Assembly: GCA_036268455.1 (NCBI GenBank)
Contig: DATAUD010000050.1
Coordinates: forward strand, 34,587 to 98,586
Direction: 5' to 3'
DNA: 64,000 nucleotides
Origin: DATAUD01 sp036268455
GTDB taxonomy: Bacteria; Verrucomicrobiota; Verrucomicrobiia; Limisphaerales; Palsa-1400
Position numbers and translations under genes: made by a program. Below, piece by piece: positions 18,164 to 26,826 of this stretch. Position 1 is the stretch's first letter. Each line of letters opens with the position of its first letter. The notes beneath the pieces were generated by a model. That model ran no database searches, was not told the DNA's origin, and saw nothing but the letters and a program-made list of their open reading frames with translations.

Positions 18164-19168
18164 ATGCTTTTACAAAACACGAATGAAGGACTTTACTGCG
18201 CGGCGGGCAATTTCCACATCGATCCCTGGCGGCCCGTGGACGTTGCCATTATCACGCATGCGCATTCCGACCATGCCCGTCCCGGCTCGAAACGCTACGT
18301 GACAGAATCAAGTGGAAAGGAAATCCTGCAATTGCGGCTCGGCCCCGATGCTCCTATTGAAACAATCGGTTACGGCGAGACTGTTTCGCACAACGGCGTA
18401 AAAGTATCCTTCCATCCGGCCGGCCATATTCTTGGATCGGCCCAAGTGCGTTTGGAATTTCGCGGCGAAATTAGCGTTGTCAGCGGGGATTACAAATTGG
18501 AGAAGGATGGCGTTTCGCAAGAGTTCGAGCCGGTTCCCTGCCACCATTTTGTCACGGAATCCACATTCGGTTTGCCGATTTACCGTTGGCGGCCGCAGAC
18601 GGAAATCTTTCGCGAGATCCATCAATGGTGGCGTGATAATCAGGCGCTCGGGCGGACGAGTGTTTTATTTTGTTATGCGCTGGGGAAAGCGCAAAGAATC
18701 CTCGCGGGATTGGATGCGGCGGTGGGGCCGATTTTTCTGCACGGGGCGATGGAACGTTATCTGCCGGCCTATCAGCGCGCGGGCGTCACATTTCCACCCG
18801 CCGCAAAACCAGACGCGCAGAGCCTGAAGAATGCGGAAGGAAAAGGTTTCGTTCTGGCTCCAGGCTCGGCGGACAATTCGCCGTGGCTGCGAAAATTCGG
18901 CGAGATTTCCACGGCGCGCGCCTCCGGCTGGATGCAGGTTCGCGGAACCCGCCGCCGCGCGTCGCTGGATCGCGGCTTTGTCCTTTCCGATCATGCGGAC
19001 TGGAACGGGCTTCGCACGAGTGTCCAGGCGACGGGCGCGGAACACATCTGGGTCACGCACGGCTACACGCAGCAATTTGCGCGCTGGCTGCGCGAAACGG
19101 GCCGCGACGCCGACGTGGTGGAAACGCGCTTCGGGGAAGACGCGGCGGAGGAACCGGAGAGCGCGTGA
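18164..19168 (+). CDS. Ligase-associated MBL-fold DNA exonuclease
   Basis: A 334-residue metallo-beta-lactamase-fold protein with the metal site THAHSDHARPGS, FHPAGHILGSAQV, and a beta-CASP-type end (VLSDHADWNGL and WVTHGYTQQFA). This matches the 'ligase-associated DNA damage response exonuclease' family, related to SNM1/Artemis nucleases. It overlaps the ATP-dependent DNA ligase gene by four bases, the standard arrangement for this family. It probably trims DNA ends for the ligase. The Lhr-type helicase and PdeM-like phosphoesterase that often accompany the pair are not adjacent here. Confidence 0.86.
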   Translation: MLLQNTNEGLYCAAGNFHIDPWRPVDVAIITHAHSDHARPGSKRYVTESSGKEILQLRLGPDAPIETIGYGETVSHNGVKVSFHPAGHILGSAQVRLEFRGEISVVSGDYKLEKDGVSQEFEPVPCHHFVTESTFGLPIYRWRPQTEIFREIHQWWRDNQALGRTSVLFCYALGKAQRILAGLDAAVGPIFLHGAMERYLPAYQRAGVTFPPAAKPDAQSLKNAEGKGFVLAPGSADNSPWLRKFGEISTARASGWMQVRGTRRRASLDRGFVLSDHADWNGLRTSVQATGAEHIWVTHGYTQQFARWLRETGRDADVVETRFGEDAAEEPESA

Positions 19169-20883
19169 AACGGTTCGCCAAATTATTCCGCGAGCTGGAC
19201 CAAACCACGCGCACGAATGAAAAACTCGCCGCCCTGGAAAATTATTTTCGCGAGGCGCCGCGTGCGGACGCCGCCTGGGCGCTGCAATTCCTCTGCGGCC
19301 GCACTTTGGCGCGTCTGGTGCCCACAAAGAATTTGTGGCAATGGACCGCTGATGAAACCCAGTTGCCGCGTTGGTTGATCGAAGAATGTCATGCCGCGGT
19401 TGGCGACATGGCCGAAACCATTGCTCTGCTGATGCCCGACTCCGGCCCAGGAGCCGGGCTGTCTCTCTCGAAAATGGTGGAAGAGAGGCTTTTGCCGCTT
19501 CGCATTCTTTCGGAACATGCCCGGCGCGAATTACTGATTCGCACCTGGCGGGAACTCAATGGCAATGAACGCCTCGTTTGGAACAAATTGATTACGGGCA
19601 ATTTTCGCGTGGGTGTCGCGCGAACGCTCGTGATTCGCGCGCTCGCAACTGTCGCCCACGTCGAGCCGGCGATCATGGCGCACCGGGTCATGGGTTCATG
19701 GCAACCGACAACCCCGGATTTCGAGCGTTTGATGAACAGTGATGAAACAAACGCCTCGCAAGTCGGCAAACCGTATCCCTTTTTTCTGGCCTCGCCGTTG
19801 GAGGTTAAAATCAAGCCCGGAGAAAACATCGCGGCCCTCGGCGATATCCAGGATTGGATCATCGAATGGAAATGGGATGGCATCCGCGCGCAATTGATTC
19901 GACGCACCGGGCAGACGTTGATTTGGTCGCGCGGCGATGAAATGGTGACGGACGCTTTTCCGGAATTGGTGGAAGCCGGGAGTGCCTTGCCAGACGGAAC
20001 GACACTCGATGGAGAAATTCTTGCATGGCAGGACGGGCGTCCGTTGCAGTTCGGAAAATTGCAACGACGCCTCGGGCGCAAACAAGTCGCCGCAAAAACG
20101 CGGTTTGATTTTCCGATTGTTTTTGTCGTTTACGATCTTCTTGAACTGAATAGAACGGACTTCCGCACTCAACCCCTCGCCGTCCGCAGGCGGCAATTGG
20201 AAGAAGTCATCACGGATGCCGCGGGTCAATCAGAACATCAAGCGCCTGCCAAATTCAGCGAGCCGTTCGAAACGCCGCTGCTGCCCGGCATGGAAACCCC
20301 GGCGAGTTCCCTGGACGAATCGGCGACTGGGGAATTTCCGCTACGCTTGTCGCCATTGGTCGAGGCCGCGTCGTGGGAGCAATTGACCGAATTGCAAAAC
20401 CAAGCTCGGGGCCGGGGAGTTGAAGGGTTGATGCTCAAAAGGAAAAACTCCGCCTATGGCGCTGGCCGTCAGCGTGGGGATTGGTGGAAATGGAAAATTG
20501 ACCCGCTCGTCATCGACGCTGTGTTGATCATGGCGCAGCTCGGCCACGGACGCCGCGCCGGTCTGTACACCGACTACACGTTTGGTGTTTGGGACAACGG
20601 CCAGCTTGTTCCAGTGGCCAAGGCCTATTCCGGATTGACGGACGAAGAAATTCTGGAAGTGGATGTCTTTGTGCGTCGCAATACGATCGGAAGGTTTGGG
20701 CCTGTCCGCGCCGTTGCGCCGTTGCAGGTCTTCGAGATCGCCTTTGAAGGCGTCCAGAAATCCACCCGCCACAAATCCGGCCTGGCCGTGCGCTTTCCGC
20801 GGATGACCCGATGGCGCCGCGACAAAAAACCCGAGGAGGCCGACACCCTCGAAAATCTGCGCGCCCTGTCCAATTTCAAATAG
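19165..20883 (+). CDS. ATP-dependent DNA ligase
   Basis: A protein of about 572 residues. The N-terminal DNA-binding domain has FAKLFRELDQTTRTNEKLAA; the nucleotidyltransferase core has motif I EWKWDGIRAQLI with the AMP-accepting Lys236; the OB domain carries DPLVIDAVLIMAQLGHGRRA. It seals nicks using ATP, in repair rather than replication. The GTG start overlaps the exonuclease stop (GTGA). The open frame continues upstream to 18670, but that stretch is inside the exonuclease gene and reads as arginine-rich shadow sequence. Length is normal for this bacterial subfamily. Confidence 0.88.
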   Translation: MKRFAKLFRELDQTTRTNEKLAALENYFREAPRADAAWALQFLCGRTLARLVPTKNLWQWTADETQLPRWLIEECHAAVGDMAETIALLMPDSGPGAGLSLSKMVEERLLPLRILSEHARRELLIRTWRELNGNERLVWNKLITGNFRVGVARTLVIRALATVAHVEPAIMAHRVMGSWQPTTPDFERLMNSDETNASQVGKPYPFFLASPLEVKIKPGENIAALGDIQDWIIEWKWDGIRAQLIRRTGQTLIWSRGDEMVTDAFPELVEAGSALPDGTTLDGEILAWQDGRPLQFGKLQRRLGRKQVAAKTRFDFPIVFVVYDLLELNRTDFRTQPLAVRRRQLEEVITDAAGQSEHQAPAKFSEPFETPLLPGMETPASSLDESATGEFPLRLSPLVEAASWEQLTELQNQARGRGVEGLMLKRKNSAYGAGRQRGDWWKWKIDPLVIDAVLIMAQLGHGRRAGLYTDYTFGVWDNGQLVPVAKAYSGLTDEEILEVDVFVRRNTIGRFGPVRAVAPLQVFEIAFEGVQKSTRHKSGLAVRFPRMTRWRRDKKPEEADTLENLRALSNFK

Positions 20884-20942
20884 GAGGGTAGATCGTATGG
20901 AAATATGATTGGCGCGGGCGATGAATTGTGCCAGAATCAAGC

Positions 20943-22094
20943 ATGGCCATTGACCACTACCCGCATTGCAACCGGCGTACTTTTTTGCGTCTCGGCGCGA
21001 CTTTGGCGGCGGGCGCGCCTCTTGCGGGGTTATCGCGAGCCTTTGGTGAACAGTCCAAAGCCTCGGTCGCCATCGTTTCGTGCAAAACATACGGACCCGA
21101 AGTCAAAGGCGTCCTTCGGCAATGTTTTGATCTGGTCGGCGGCGTTGGAAAAATGGTCCGGGGCAAAACCGTCACCGTCAAAGTGAATTTGACCGGGAGT
21201 GATTTCACGCGCTTTCTTGGCAAACCGGTGGGGGAGACGTTCATGACCCACAACGCAACGGTATCCGCGTTGCTCGCGCTGTTGTTTGACGCCGGCGCAA
21301 AGCGCGTCCGTTTGGTGGAGTCCACGCAGAGCCAGCAAGACCTGAGATCGACCCTCACCACGGCCGGATGGGACGTCAACGCTCTCAGCGCTTTGGGCGA
21401 GGTTGAATACGAGAATACGCGCAACCTTGGCAACGGCAAATCCTACAACACCTTGCGCGTGCCCTTTGGCGGTTACATGTTTTCCTCGTTTGATTTTAAT
21501 CATTCCTATCACGACACCGACGTGATGATTTCGCTCGCGAAGCTTAAACGCCACCTCACTGCCGGGGTGACTCTTTCAATGAAAAACATGTTCGGCCTGA
21601 CGCCCAATTCTCTTTATGGCTCCGAGGCCGGCAGTGAAAAGGCCATCGAAGGCCGCGTCCCGCTGCATAATCCCGTTGGTTACGAGAAACTCAAATTGCC
21701 AGGCCTCAAGCCTGACGTTGCTTCAGTGCGCGATCCTTTTTCGCGCGTGCCGCGGATCGTCGTCGATGTCTGCGCGGCGCGGCCAATCGATCTTGCGATT
21801 GTGGATGGGATTTCGGCGATGACCGGCGGCGAAGGACCCTGGTGCGCCAACGCCACCGTGATCAAGCCGACGACGCCTGGCGTCCTGATTGCCGGGCTGA
21901 ATCCTGTTTCGACTGATGCGGTGGCGACCGCCATCATGGGATACGATCCACGTTCCCCTCGCGGGACAAAGCCGTTTGAATATTGCGACAACCACCTGTT
22001 GCTGGCGGAACAGGCGGGCCTGGGAAGCGCGGACCTTACTCGGATCGATGTTCGCGGGATGACCGTCGGGAACGCGCGTTATTCCTATGATTGA
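20943..22094 (+). CDS. Tat-exported DUF362 domain protein
   Basis: A protein of about 383 residues beginning with a twin-arginine signal (NRRTFLRLGATLAAGAP). The body matches DUF362: VTVKVNLTGSDF, LAKLKRHLTAGVTLSMKNMF and IDLAIVDGISAMTGGEGPW. Many DUF362 proteins carry an iron-sulfur domain, but I see no Cys cluster, so this one is the cofactor-free type. It should fold in the cytoplasm and be exported. The reaction is not known. The start overlaps nothing, and its 3' end overlaps the ROK gene by eight bases. Confidence 0.78.
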   Translation: MAIDHYPHCNRRTFLRLGATLAAGAPLAGLSRAFGEQSKASVAIVSCKTYGPEVKGVLRQCFDLVGGVGKMVRGKTVTVKVNLTGSDFTRFLGKPVGETFMTHNATVSALLALLFDAGAKRVRLVESTQSQQDLRSTLTTAGWDVNALSALGEVEYENTRNLGNGKSYNTLRVPFGGYMFSSFDFNHSYHDTDVMISLAKLKRHLTAGVTLSMKNMFGLTPNSLYGSEAGSEKAIEGRVPLHNPVGYEKLKLPGLKPDVASVRDPFSRVPRIVVDVCAARPIDLAIVDGISAMTGGEGPWCANATVIKPTTPGVLIAGLNPVSTDAVATAIMGYDPRSPRGTKPFEYCDNHLLLAEQAGLGSADLTRIDVRGMTVGNARYSYD

Positions 22095-23028
22095 CTGCAG
22101 TGGTGAAGGCAGCGGCCTTTATCTCGGCGTTGAAATCGGCGGCACGAAGCTCCAACTCTTTGCTGGAAACCAAAGCGCCCAGATCGTGGAGCGATTTCGC
22201 TTTGATGTCGATCCAACCAGCGGAGCAGAGGGCATTCGCTCCCAAATTGCACACGCCCTCCCCCAACTGACACAACGCCTCAAACCCATTGCAACGGGCG
22301 TCGGTTTTGGCGGGCCTGTGGATTGGAAGACTGGGCGGATTTGTTGTTCGCACCAAGTGGAGGGGTGGTCCGACTTTCCGCTCGTCGATTGGCTTTCAGA
22401 CCTGGCGCGCACGCCTATCTTTGTGGATAACGACGCGAACGTCGGCGCTTTGGGCGAAGCATTGCACGGGGCTGGCGTTGGTTTTGATCCGGTTTTCTAC
22501 GTGACATTGGGGAGCGGCGTCGGCGGCGGATTGGTGACGGGAAGAAAAATTTACCACGGGGCGCGTCCGGGAGAGTCTGAGATTGGGCATGTTCGGCTGG
22601 ATCGCGCGGGGAAATTGGTGGAGGATCGATGCTCCGGCCGGGCGGTCGATGCAAAATTGCGCGCCGCCAAAGCACAGCATCCGCAAAGCGCTCTGGCCCG
22701 GTGCATCGGTGATGCGACTCGTGGGGAAGCGAAGTTTTTAAGCGCCGCGCTCCTGCAAAATGACCCGTTCGCGAGAGCAATCCTGGAAGAGACGGCGGAG
22801 GACCTGGCATTTGGGCTTTCCCATGTTGTGCATTTGTTTCATCCGCAGATCATTGTTCTGAGCGGAGGTTTGGCGCTCGTTGGAGAATCTTTGCGCGCGG
22901 CGGTGGAACGCTCATTACGACGCTTTGTCATGGAAGCTTTCGCGCCCGGCCCTAAAATCGTGTTGGCCAGCTTAGGAGAAGACGCGGTGCCGGTGGGAGC
23001 TTTGGAGTTGGCGAGTTCGAGCCTTTAA
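22087..23028 (+). CDS. ROK-family sugar kinase
   Basis: A 313-residue protein of the ROK family (glucokinase/N-acetylhexosamine kinase/repressor group). The ATP-binding signature is LGVEIGGTKLQLF. The second phosphate loop is VTLGSGVGGGLVTGR, with the catalytic Asp in FVDNDANVGALGEA and PGESEIGHVRLD after it. It lacks an N-terminal DNA-binding domain, so it is an enzyme rather than a repressor. The canonical zinc-binding Cys cluster of ROK kinases is not evident. It overlaps the DUF362 gene and is followed at 16 bases by the SIS isomerase, suggesting a sugar-phosphate operon. Confidence 0.82.
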   Translation: MIDCSGEGSGLYLGVEIGGTKLQLFAGNQSAQIVERFRFDVDPTSGAEGIRSQIAHALPQLTQRLKPIATGVGFGGPVDWKTGRICCSHQVEGWSDFPLVDWLSDLARTPIFVDNDANVGALGEALHGAGVGFDPVFYVTLGSGVGGGLVTGRKIYHGARPGESEIGHVRLDRAGKLVEDRCSGRAVDAKLRAAKAQHPQSALARCIGDATRGEAKFLSAALLQNDPFARAILEETAEDLAFGLSHVVHLFHPQIIVLSGGLALVGESLRAAVERSLRRFVMEAFAPGPKIVLASLGEDAVPVGALELASSSL

Positions 23029-23043
23029 CCTTAGAATGCTGGA

Positions 23044-23616
23044 ATGAAACAGTGGATTTCCGATTATGTCGCGGCGCAAAAGGCGGCGCTGGATTCCATT
23101 CCGGCGGCGAAGGTCGCCCGGCTGATTGAATTGCTCCGCGATGCGCTTCACCAACATCGGCACATCTTCGTTTTTGGCAATGGCGGCAGTGCGGCTAATG
23201 CATCCCATTTCGCAACTGATCTGGGAAAAGGCTCGTCGGACAAAGTCGGCAGGCGGTTTCGTTGCCTGTCCCTGAATGACAACGTGAGTTGGATGACCGC
23301 CGTGGGAAACGACTACGCGTACGAGGACATTTTCGTGCGCCAATTGGAAAACTACGGGCAAAAGGGCGATGTGGTCCTGGCCCTGAGCGTCAGCGGCAGT
23401 TCGCCCAACGTGGTCAAAGCAATCGAATGGGCCAATCAAAATGGTTTGGAAACCATCGCGCTGGTTGGCGCCAAACGGGGCGGCATCGGCAAGATCGCCC
23501 AGCACGTCATCGCCATCGACTCGGTGCACTACGGGCGTGTTGAAGACGCGCAGATGGCCATTTGCCACATGCTCTGTTACGCGTTCATCGAGAACCCGGA
23601 TTGGGGGAAGGCGTGA
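23044..23616 (+). CDS. SIS-domain phosphosugar isomerase (GmhA-like)
   Basis: A 190-residue single-SIS protein with IFVFGNGGSAANASHFATDL and LALSVSGSSPNVVKAIEWAN, the phosphosugar-binding loops of sedoheptulose-7-phosphate isomerase (GmhA). GmhA makes the heptose precursor of lipopolysaccharide core. Other SIS isomerases acting on ketose phosphates look much the same, so the exact substrate is not certain. Together with the ROK kinase upstream it may form a sugar-nucleotide pathway. No other heptose genes (hldE, gmhB) are in the window. Confidence 0.75.
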   Translation: MKQWISDYVAAQKAALDSIPAAKVARLIELLRDALHQHRHIFVFGNGGSAANASHFATDLGKGSSDKVGRRFRCLSLNDNVSWMTAVGNDYAYEDIFVRQLENYGQKGDVVLALSVSGSSPNVVKAIEWANQNGLETIALVGAKRGGIGKIAQHVIAIDSVHYGRVEDAQMAICHMLCYAFIENPDWGKA

Positions 23617-23626
23617 GGCGCCAGTC

Positions 23627-25120
23627 ATGCCCGCCACAGAACAGATTCGCAAGAAACTCGGCGAAATGTCGCACAAACCCGGCGTCTATTTGATGAAGGA
23701 CCGTTTCGGCACGGTCATTTACGTCGGCAAGGCCCGTGATTTGCGAAAGCGCGTCAGCACCTATTTCCATCCGTCCCGGCGAATGGGCTGGGACTTGAAG
23801 TTCAACGCCCTCATTGAAGCGGTCCACGATCTGGATACCTACACGGTGCGCAGCGAGCCGGAGGCGCTTTTGCTTGAAGGGAAACTAATCAAGGAATACC
23901 AGCCGCGCTATAATATCAGTTTCCGGGATGACAAACGGTTCCTGCTCATCAAAGTCAACCTCAATGACCCAATCCCCCGCTTCATGCTCGCCCGTTTGAG
24001 ACAAGATGACGGCGCCAGGTATTTTGGACCGTTTGCGCACTCGTCATCCGCGCGGCACACGTTGACGCTGGCGCGGCGCAAATTCAACCTGCGGGGCTGC
24101 CGGCCATTCACACCCGGAGAAGACGATTACAAACATTGCCTCTACGGCCATCTCAAATACTGCACCGCGCCGTGCATCGGCAATATTGCGCGCGAGGACT
24201 ACCGGCAACAAGTCGCGGCCGCCTGTGATTTTTTGGCGGGTCAAACCGGCGAGATGGAGCGCGAGCTGGAAGATCAAATGAAGAAAGCGGCGGCCGCGCA
24301 AGACTTTGAAAAAGCCGCGCAGTTCCGCGACGCGCTCAACGATCTCCGGCGCACAACGCTCAAGACCAAGAAATTCCCGCGCGTTCCCTACAACCTGCCA
24401 CTGGCCATCGATCCCCTTCGCGATGTGGCCGAACTTTCCCAGGCGCTCAACCTTCCCGCGAACCCGGTCCGCATCGAGGGCTTTGACATTTCCAACATCA
24501 GTTCCACATTCGCTGTGGCCTCGCTCGTAAGCTTTCACGACGGCAAGCCGGACCGCTCCAATTACCGCCGTTTTCGCATGAAAACCGTGACAGGCCAGGA
24601 CGATTTTGCCTGCATGGCCGAGGCGGTGCGCCGCCGTTACTCCCGCTTGACACAGGAACACGCCGAGTTGCCGGATTTAATTCTAATTGACGGCGGGAAA
24701 GGCCAGCTCAACGCCGCGGTGGCGGAATTGACCAAGCTGGGCCTCGAACGGATTCCCATTATCGGACTGGCCAAGGAATTCGAGGAAATCTACCGTCCGA
24801 ACGAAAGCGAACCGCTCCGGTTGAGCCACGACATGGGCGCTCTCAAGTTGTTGCAACGCGTGCGAGACGAATCGCACCGGTTCGCCAACACCTACAACGC
24901 GCAGCTTCGCCTGAAAAAGATTTCCGAAAGCATCCTGGACGAGTTCCCCGGCATCGGGCAGCTACGTAAGGCGGCCCTCCTCAAAAAATTCGGTTCCGTC
25001 CAGCGGCTCCGCATCGCGACGGTTGAAGATATCGCCGCCGTGCCGGGTTTTGGCGGAAAGGCGGCCGGCGAATTGAAGGCGTTTCTTGAAGCGCGCCCCG
25101 CGAAGCCCGCATCCACATAA
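23627..25120 (+). CDS. uvrC: Excinuclease ABC subunit C
   Basis: A protein of about 497 residues and the dual-incision nuclease of nucleotide-excision repair. The N-terminal GIY-YIG domain is GVYLMKDRFGTVIYVGKARD. A Cys-rich segment follows (GCRPFTP to CTAPCIG), then a UVR helix pair that contacts UvrB. The RNase-H-like 3'/5' incision domain has EGFDISNIS, DLILIDGGKGQL and RDESHRFA. A helix-hairpin-helix domain ends the protein. It is about 100 residues shorter than E. coli UvrC; the missing part lies between UVR and the RNase-H domain. The ATG at 23627 has GAGG eight bases upstream; the frame open from 23441 is shadow. Confidence 0.92.
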   Translation: MPATEQIRKKLGEMSHKPGVYLMKDRFGTVIYVGKARDLRKRVSTYFHPSRRMGWDLKFNALIEAVHDLDTYTVRSEPEALLLEGKLIKEYQPRYNISFRDDKRFLLIKVNLNDPIPRFMLARLRQDDGARYFGPFAHSSSARHTLTLARRKFNLRGCRPFTPGEDDYKHCLYGHLKYCTAPCIGNIAREDYRQQVAAACDFLAGQTGEMERELEDQMKKAAAAQDFEKAAQFRDALNDLRRTTLKTKKFPRVPYNLPLAIDPLRDVAELSQALNLPANPVRIEGFDISNISSTFAVASLVSFHDGKPDRSNYRRFRMKTVTGQDDFACMAEAVRRRYSRLTQEHAELPDLILIDGGKGQLNAAVAELTKLGLERIPIIGLAKEFEEIYRPNESEPLRLSHDMGALKLLQRVRDESHRFANTYNAQLRLKKISESILDEFPGIGQLRKAALLKKFGSVQRLRIATVEDIAAVPGFGGKAAGELKAFLEARPAKPAST

Positions 25121-25130
25121 TGTAATTGTA

Positions 25131-26756
25131 ATGAAAGTATTGAAAGTATTGCTTCGCGGCCCCGTGTTGGCCGCGGCGGTTGTTCTGTCGGCATCCGCCG
25201 GCCGCCAACCGGACACCCGTGTTGTTTTCCCTGTGACCGCCATCAACGGCCGGCCCGCGCATCTACTGTTGGACACCGGTTCCTCTTCCTCGGTGCTCTT
25301 CGATGGCGGGGCAAAGCGCCTTGGCCTGAAACCGACTGGCTTCACCGATCCCGTGCCGATAACCGCCGACGGACAAACCTTTACCGCCCCAATTCCCACC
25401 TTCCGCTTCCAGACCCCCTGGTATTTTCGGCTCGCTTTCGTCCGGGCGAAAATTTCGGCCGATGGCCTGATCGGCTGGCCGGAAGTCCGCGACAACATCC
25501 TGGTGTTCGATGCCGACAAGCGCGTCGTTCGAAGCGTGGACAAACTCCCGCCTGAAACCGCCGGATGGATGAAACTAAAAGTCATCCCCAGCCGCTGGCT
25601 GTTGCTGGAAGTGCCAATGGACAACGGCCAAGCCGGCGTGCTGGAAGTGGACACGGGCTCGTTTTGGGCCGTCGAAATGCCGCCGTGGGAATGGAAACAA
25701 TGGAAAGCGGACCATCCCAAAGCGCCGTTGACCGCGCATTGGGGCGGCATCGCCTCCTTCGGCATCAGCCGGTTTCAAGTGGCGTGGGCGGACAAGGTCA
25801 AACTCGGCGCGCTGACGCTTACCGATATTCCAGTGCAGAATATGCCCGCCTCTTTGGGAACATACCTTCGCGACCAGGCGCCGGACGCCAAAGCCGAATG
25901 GGCCATCGGAATGTACGCCCTCATGCGCATGAACCTGATCGTAGATGGAAAAAACGGCTGGGCTTACGTTCATCCCAAGCCCGCACCCGGGCCGGCCTAT
26001 CCTGGCGTCAAACGTCCTAATTTCAAAGGCGGCGGCCCTGATGGCGTCGCGAACTGGACCGTGGCCGACAGTGTGCGGTTGAGCGGCGACAGTCTTTACG
26101 TCTCCTCGGGCGAATACAAGTGGGGCAAAAACGACTTCGCCGGCGCGCTGGCCGATTACGACCACGCCCTCGCACTGAATCCCAACAATGCCGAGGCCCG
26201 CTCCGACCGCGGTGATCTCAGGGCCTTTCAAGGTGACACGCAAGGCGCAATCGCCGATTGCACCAAATCGATCGAACTCAATCCAACCGATCCCGACACC
26301 TATTCCCGCCGTGGCGCGGCCCGGGAAATTCGCGGCGATTTTTCCGACGCCGTTGCCGATTACGAGAAGGTCCTGGAGTTACGGTCTGAGGATTCCGATT
26401 ACGAGCGTCTCTATCGAGATTCTTTATTATGGCGGCTGGGCCGGAGGCCGGACGATTTATCCAGCGCCTCGACGATCTGGAAAGGGCGCTGGACAAAAAA
26501 AATTGGCATGTTTTTGGCCGGCAAAATAGACGAAAGATCGCTGCTGGCCGCCGCAAGAATCAAAGACGCCGAACCAGTGGCCGGTCAGAAATGCGAAGCC
26601 TGGTACTACATCGGCATGTTTCATCTGAGCAAAGGCGATAAAGACGACGCGCGCGTCTCGTTTCGAGCATCCCGGGCAGTCGTCCTCAACGACTACGACG
26701 AATACCGTTTCGCCGGCGCCGAACTCGCGCGACTGGATGCAGTCGCCCGGCGCTAA
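25131..26756 (+). CDS. Retropepsin-like aspartyl protease fused to TPR repeats
   Basis: A protein of about 541 residues with a signal peptide (KVLLRGPVLAAAVVLSASAG). An aspartyl protease fold follows, with the active-site motif HLLLDTGSSSSVLFDGGAKR and a second lobe-like element LEVDTGSFWAVEM. The C-terminal part has two to three TPR units (FAGALADYDHALALNPNNAE, then AIADCTKSIELNPTDPDTYS). Two DTG motifs occur in one chain, so the molecule may work as a single-chain dimer of retropepsin halves. It is probably periplasmic. Its target is unknown. The start begins 10 bases after uvrC. Confidence 0.72.
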   Translation: MKVLKVLLRGPVLAAAVVLSASAGRQPDTRVVFPVTAINGRPAHLLLDTGSSSSVLFDGGAKRLGLKPTGFTDPVPITADGQTFTAPIPTFRFQTPWYFRLAFVRAKISADGLIGWPEVRDNILVFDADKRVVRSVDKLPPETAGWMKLKVIPSRWLLLEVPMDNGQAGVLEVDTGSFWAVEMPPWEWKQWKADHPKAPLTAHWGGIASFGISRFQVAWADKVKLGALTLTDIPVQNMPASLGTYLRDQAPDAKAEWAIGMYALMRMNLIVDGKNGWAYVHPKPAPGPAYPGVKRPNFKGGGPDGVANWTVADSVRLSGDSLYVSSGEYKWGKNDFAGALADYDHALALNPNNAEARSDRGDLRAFQGDTQGAIADCTKSIELNPTDPDTYSRRGAAREIRGDFSDAVADYEKVLELRSEDSDYERLYRDSLLWRLGRRPDDLSSASTIWKGRWTKKIGMFLAGKIDERSLLAAARIKDAEPVAGQKCEAWYYIGMFHLSKGDKDDARVSFRASRAVVLNDYDEYRFAGAELARLDAVARR

Positions 26757-26773
26757 GGACGAATTTAATAGGC

Positions 26774-26801
26774 CGCCGCAACTGATAGACACGTTGCGGC
26801 G
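26774..26801. terminator. Stem-loop between convergent genes
   Basis: A 9-bp perfect stem (CGCCGCAAC with GTTGCGGCG) and a 10-base loop sit in the 70-base gap between two genes that converge here. There is no strong T-run on either side, so it may terminate both transcripts inefficiently or protect their 3' ends. Confidence 0.45.
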
Positions 26802-26826
26802 ACCCTTCCGTCGCCTGGATATTTAA

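Noticed and set aside
18670..19164. A 165-residue N-terminal extension of the DNA ligase
   Set aside because: This part lies inside the exonuclease gene in another frame and is Arg/Gly-rich; the GTGA overlap at 19165 gives the correct ligase N-terminus.
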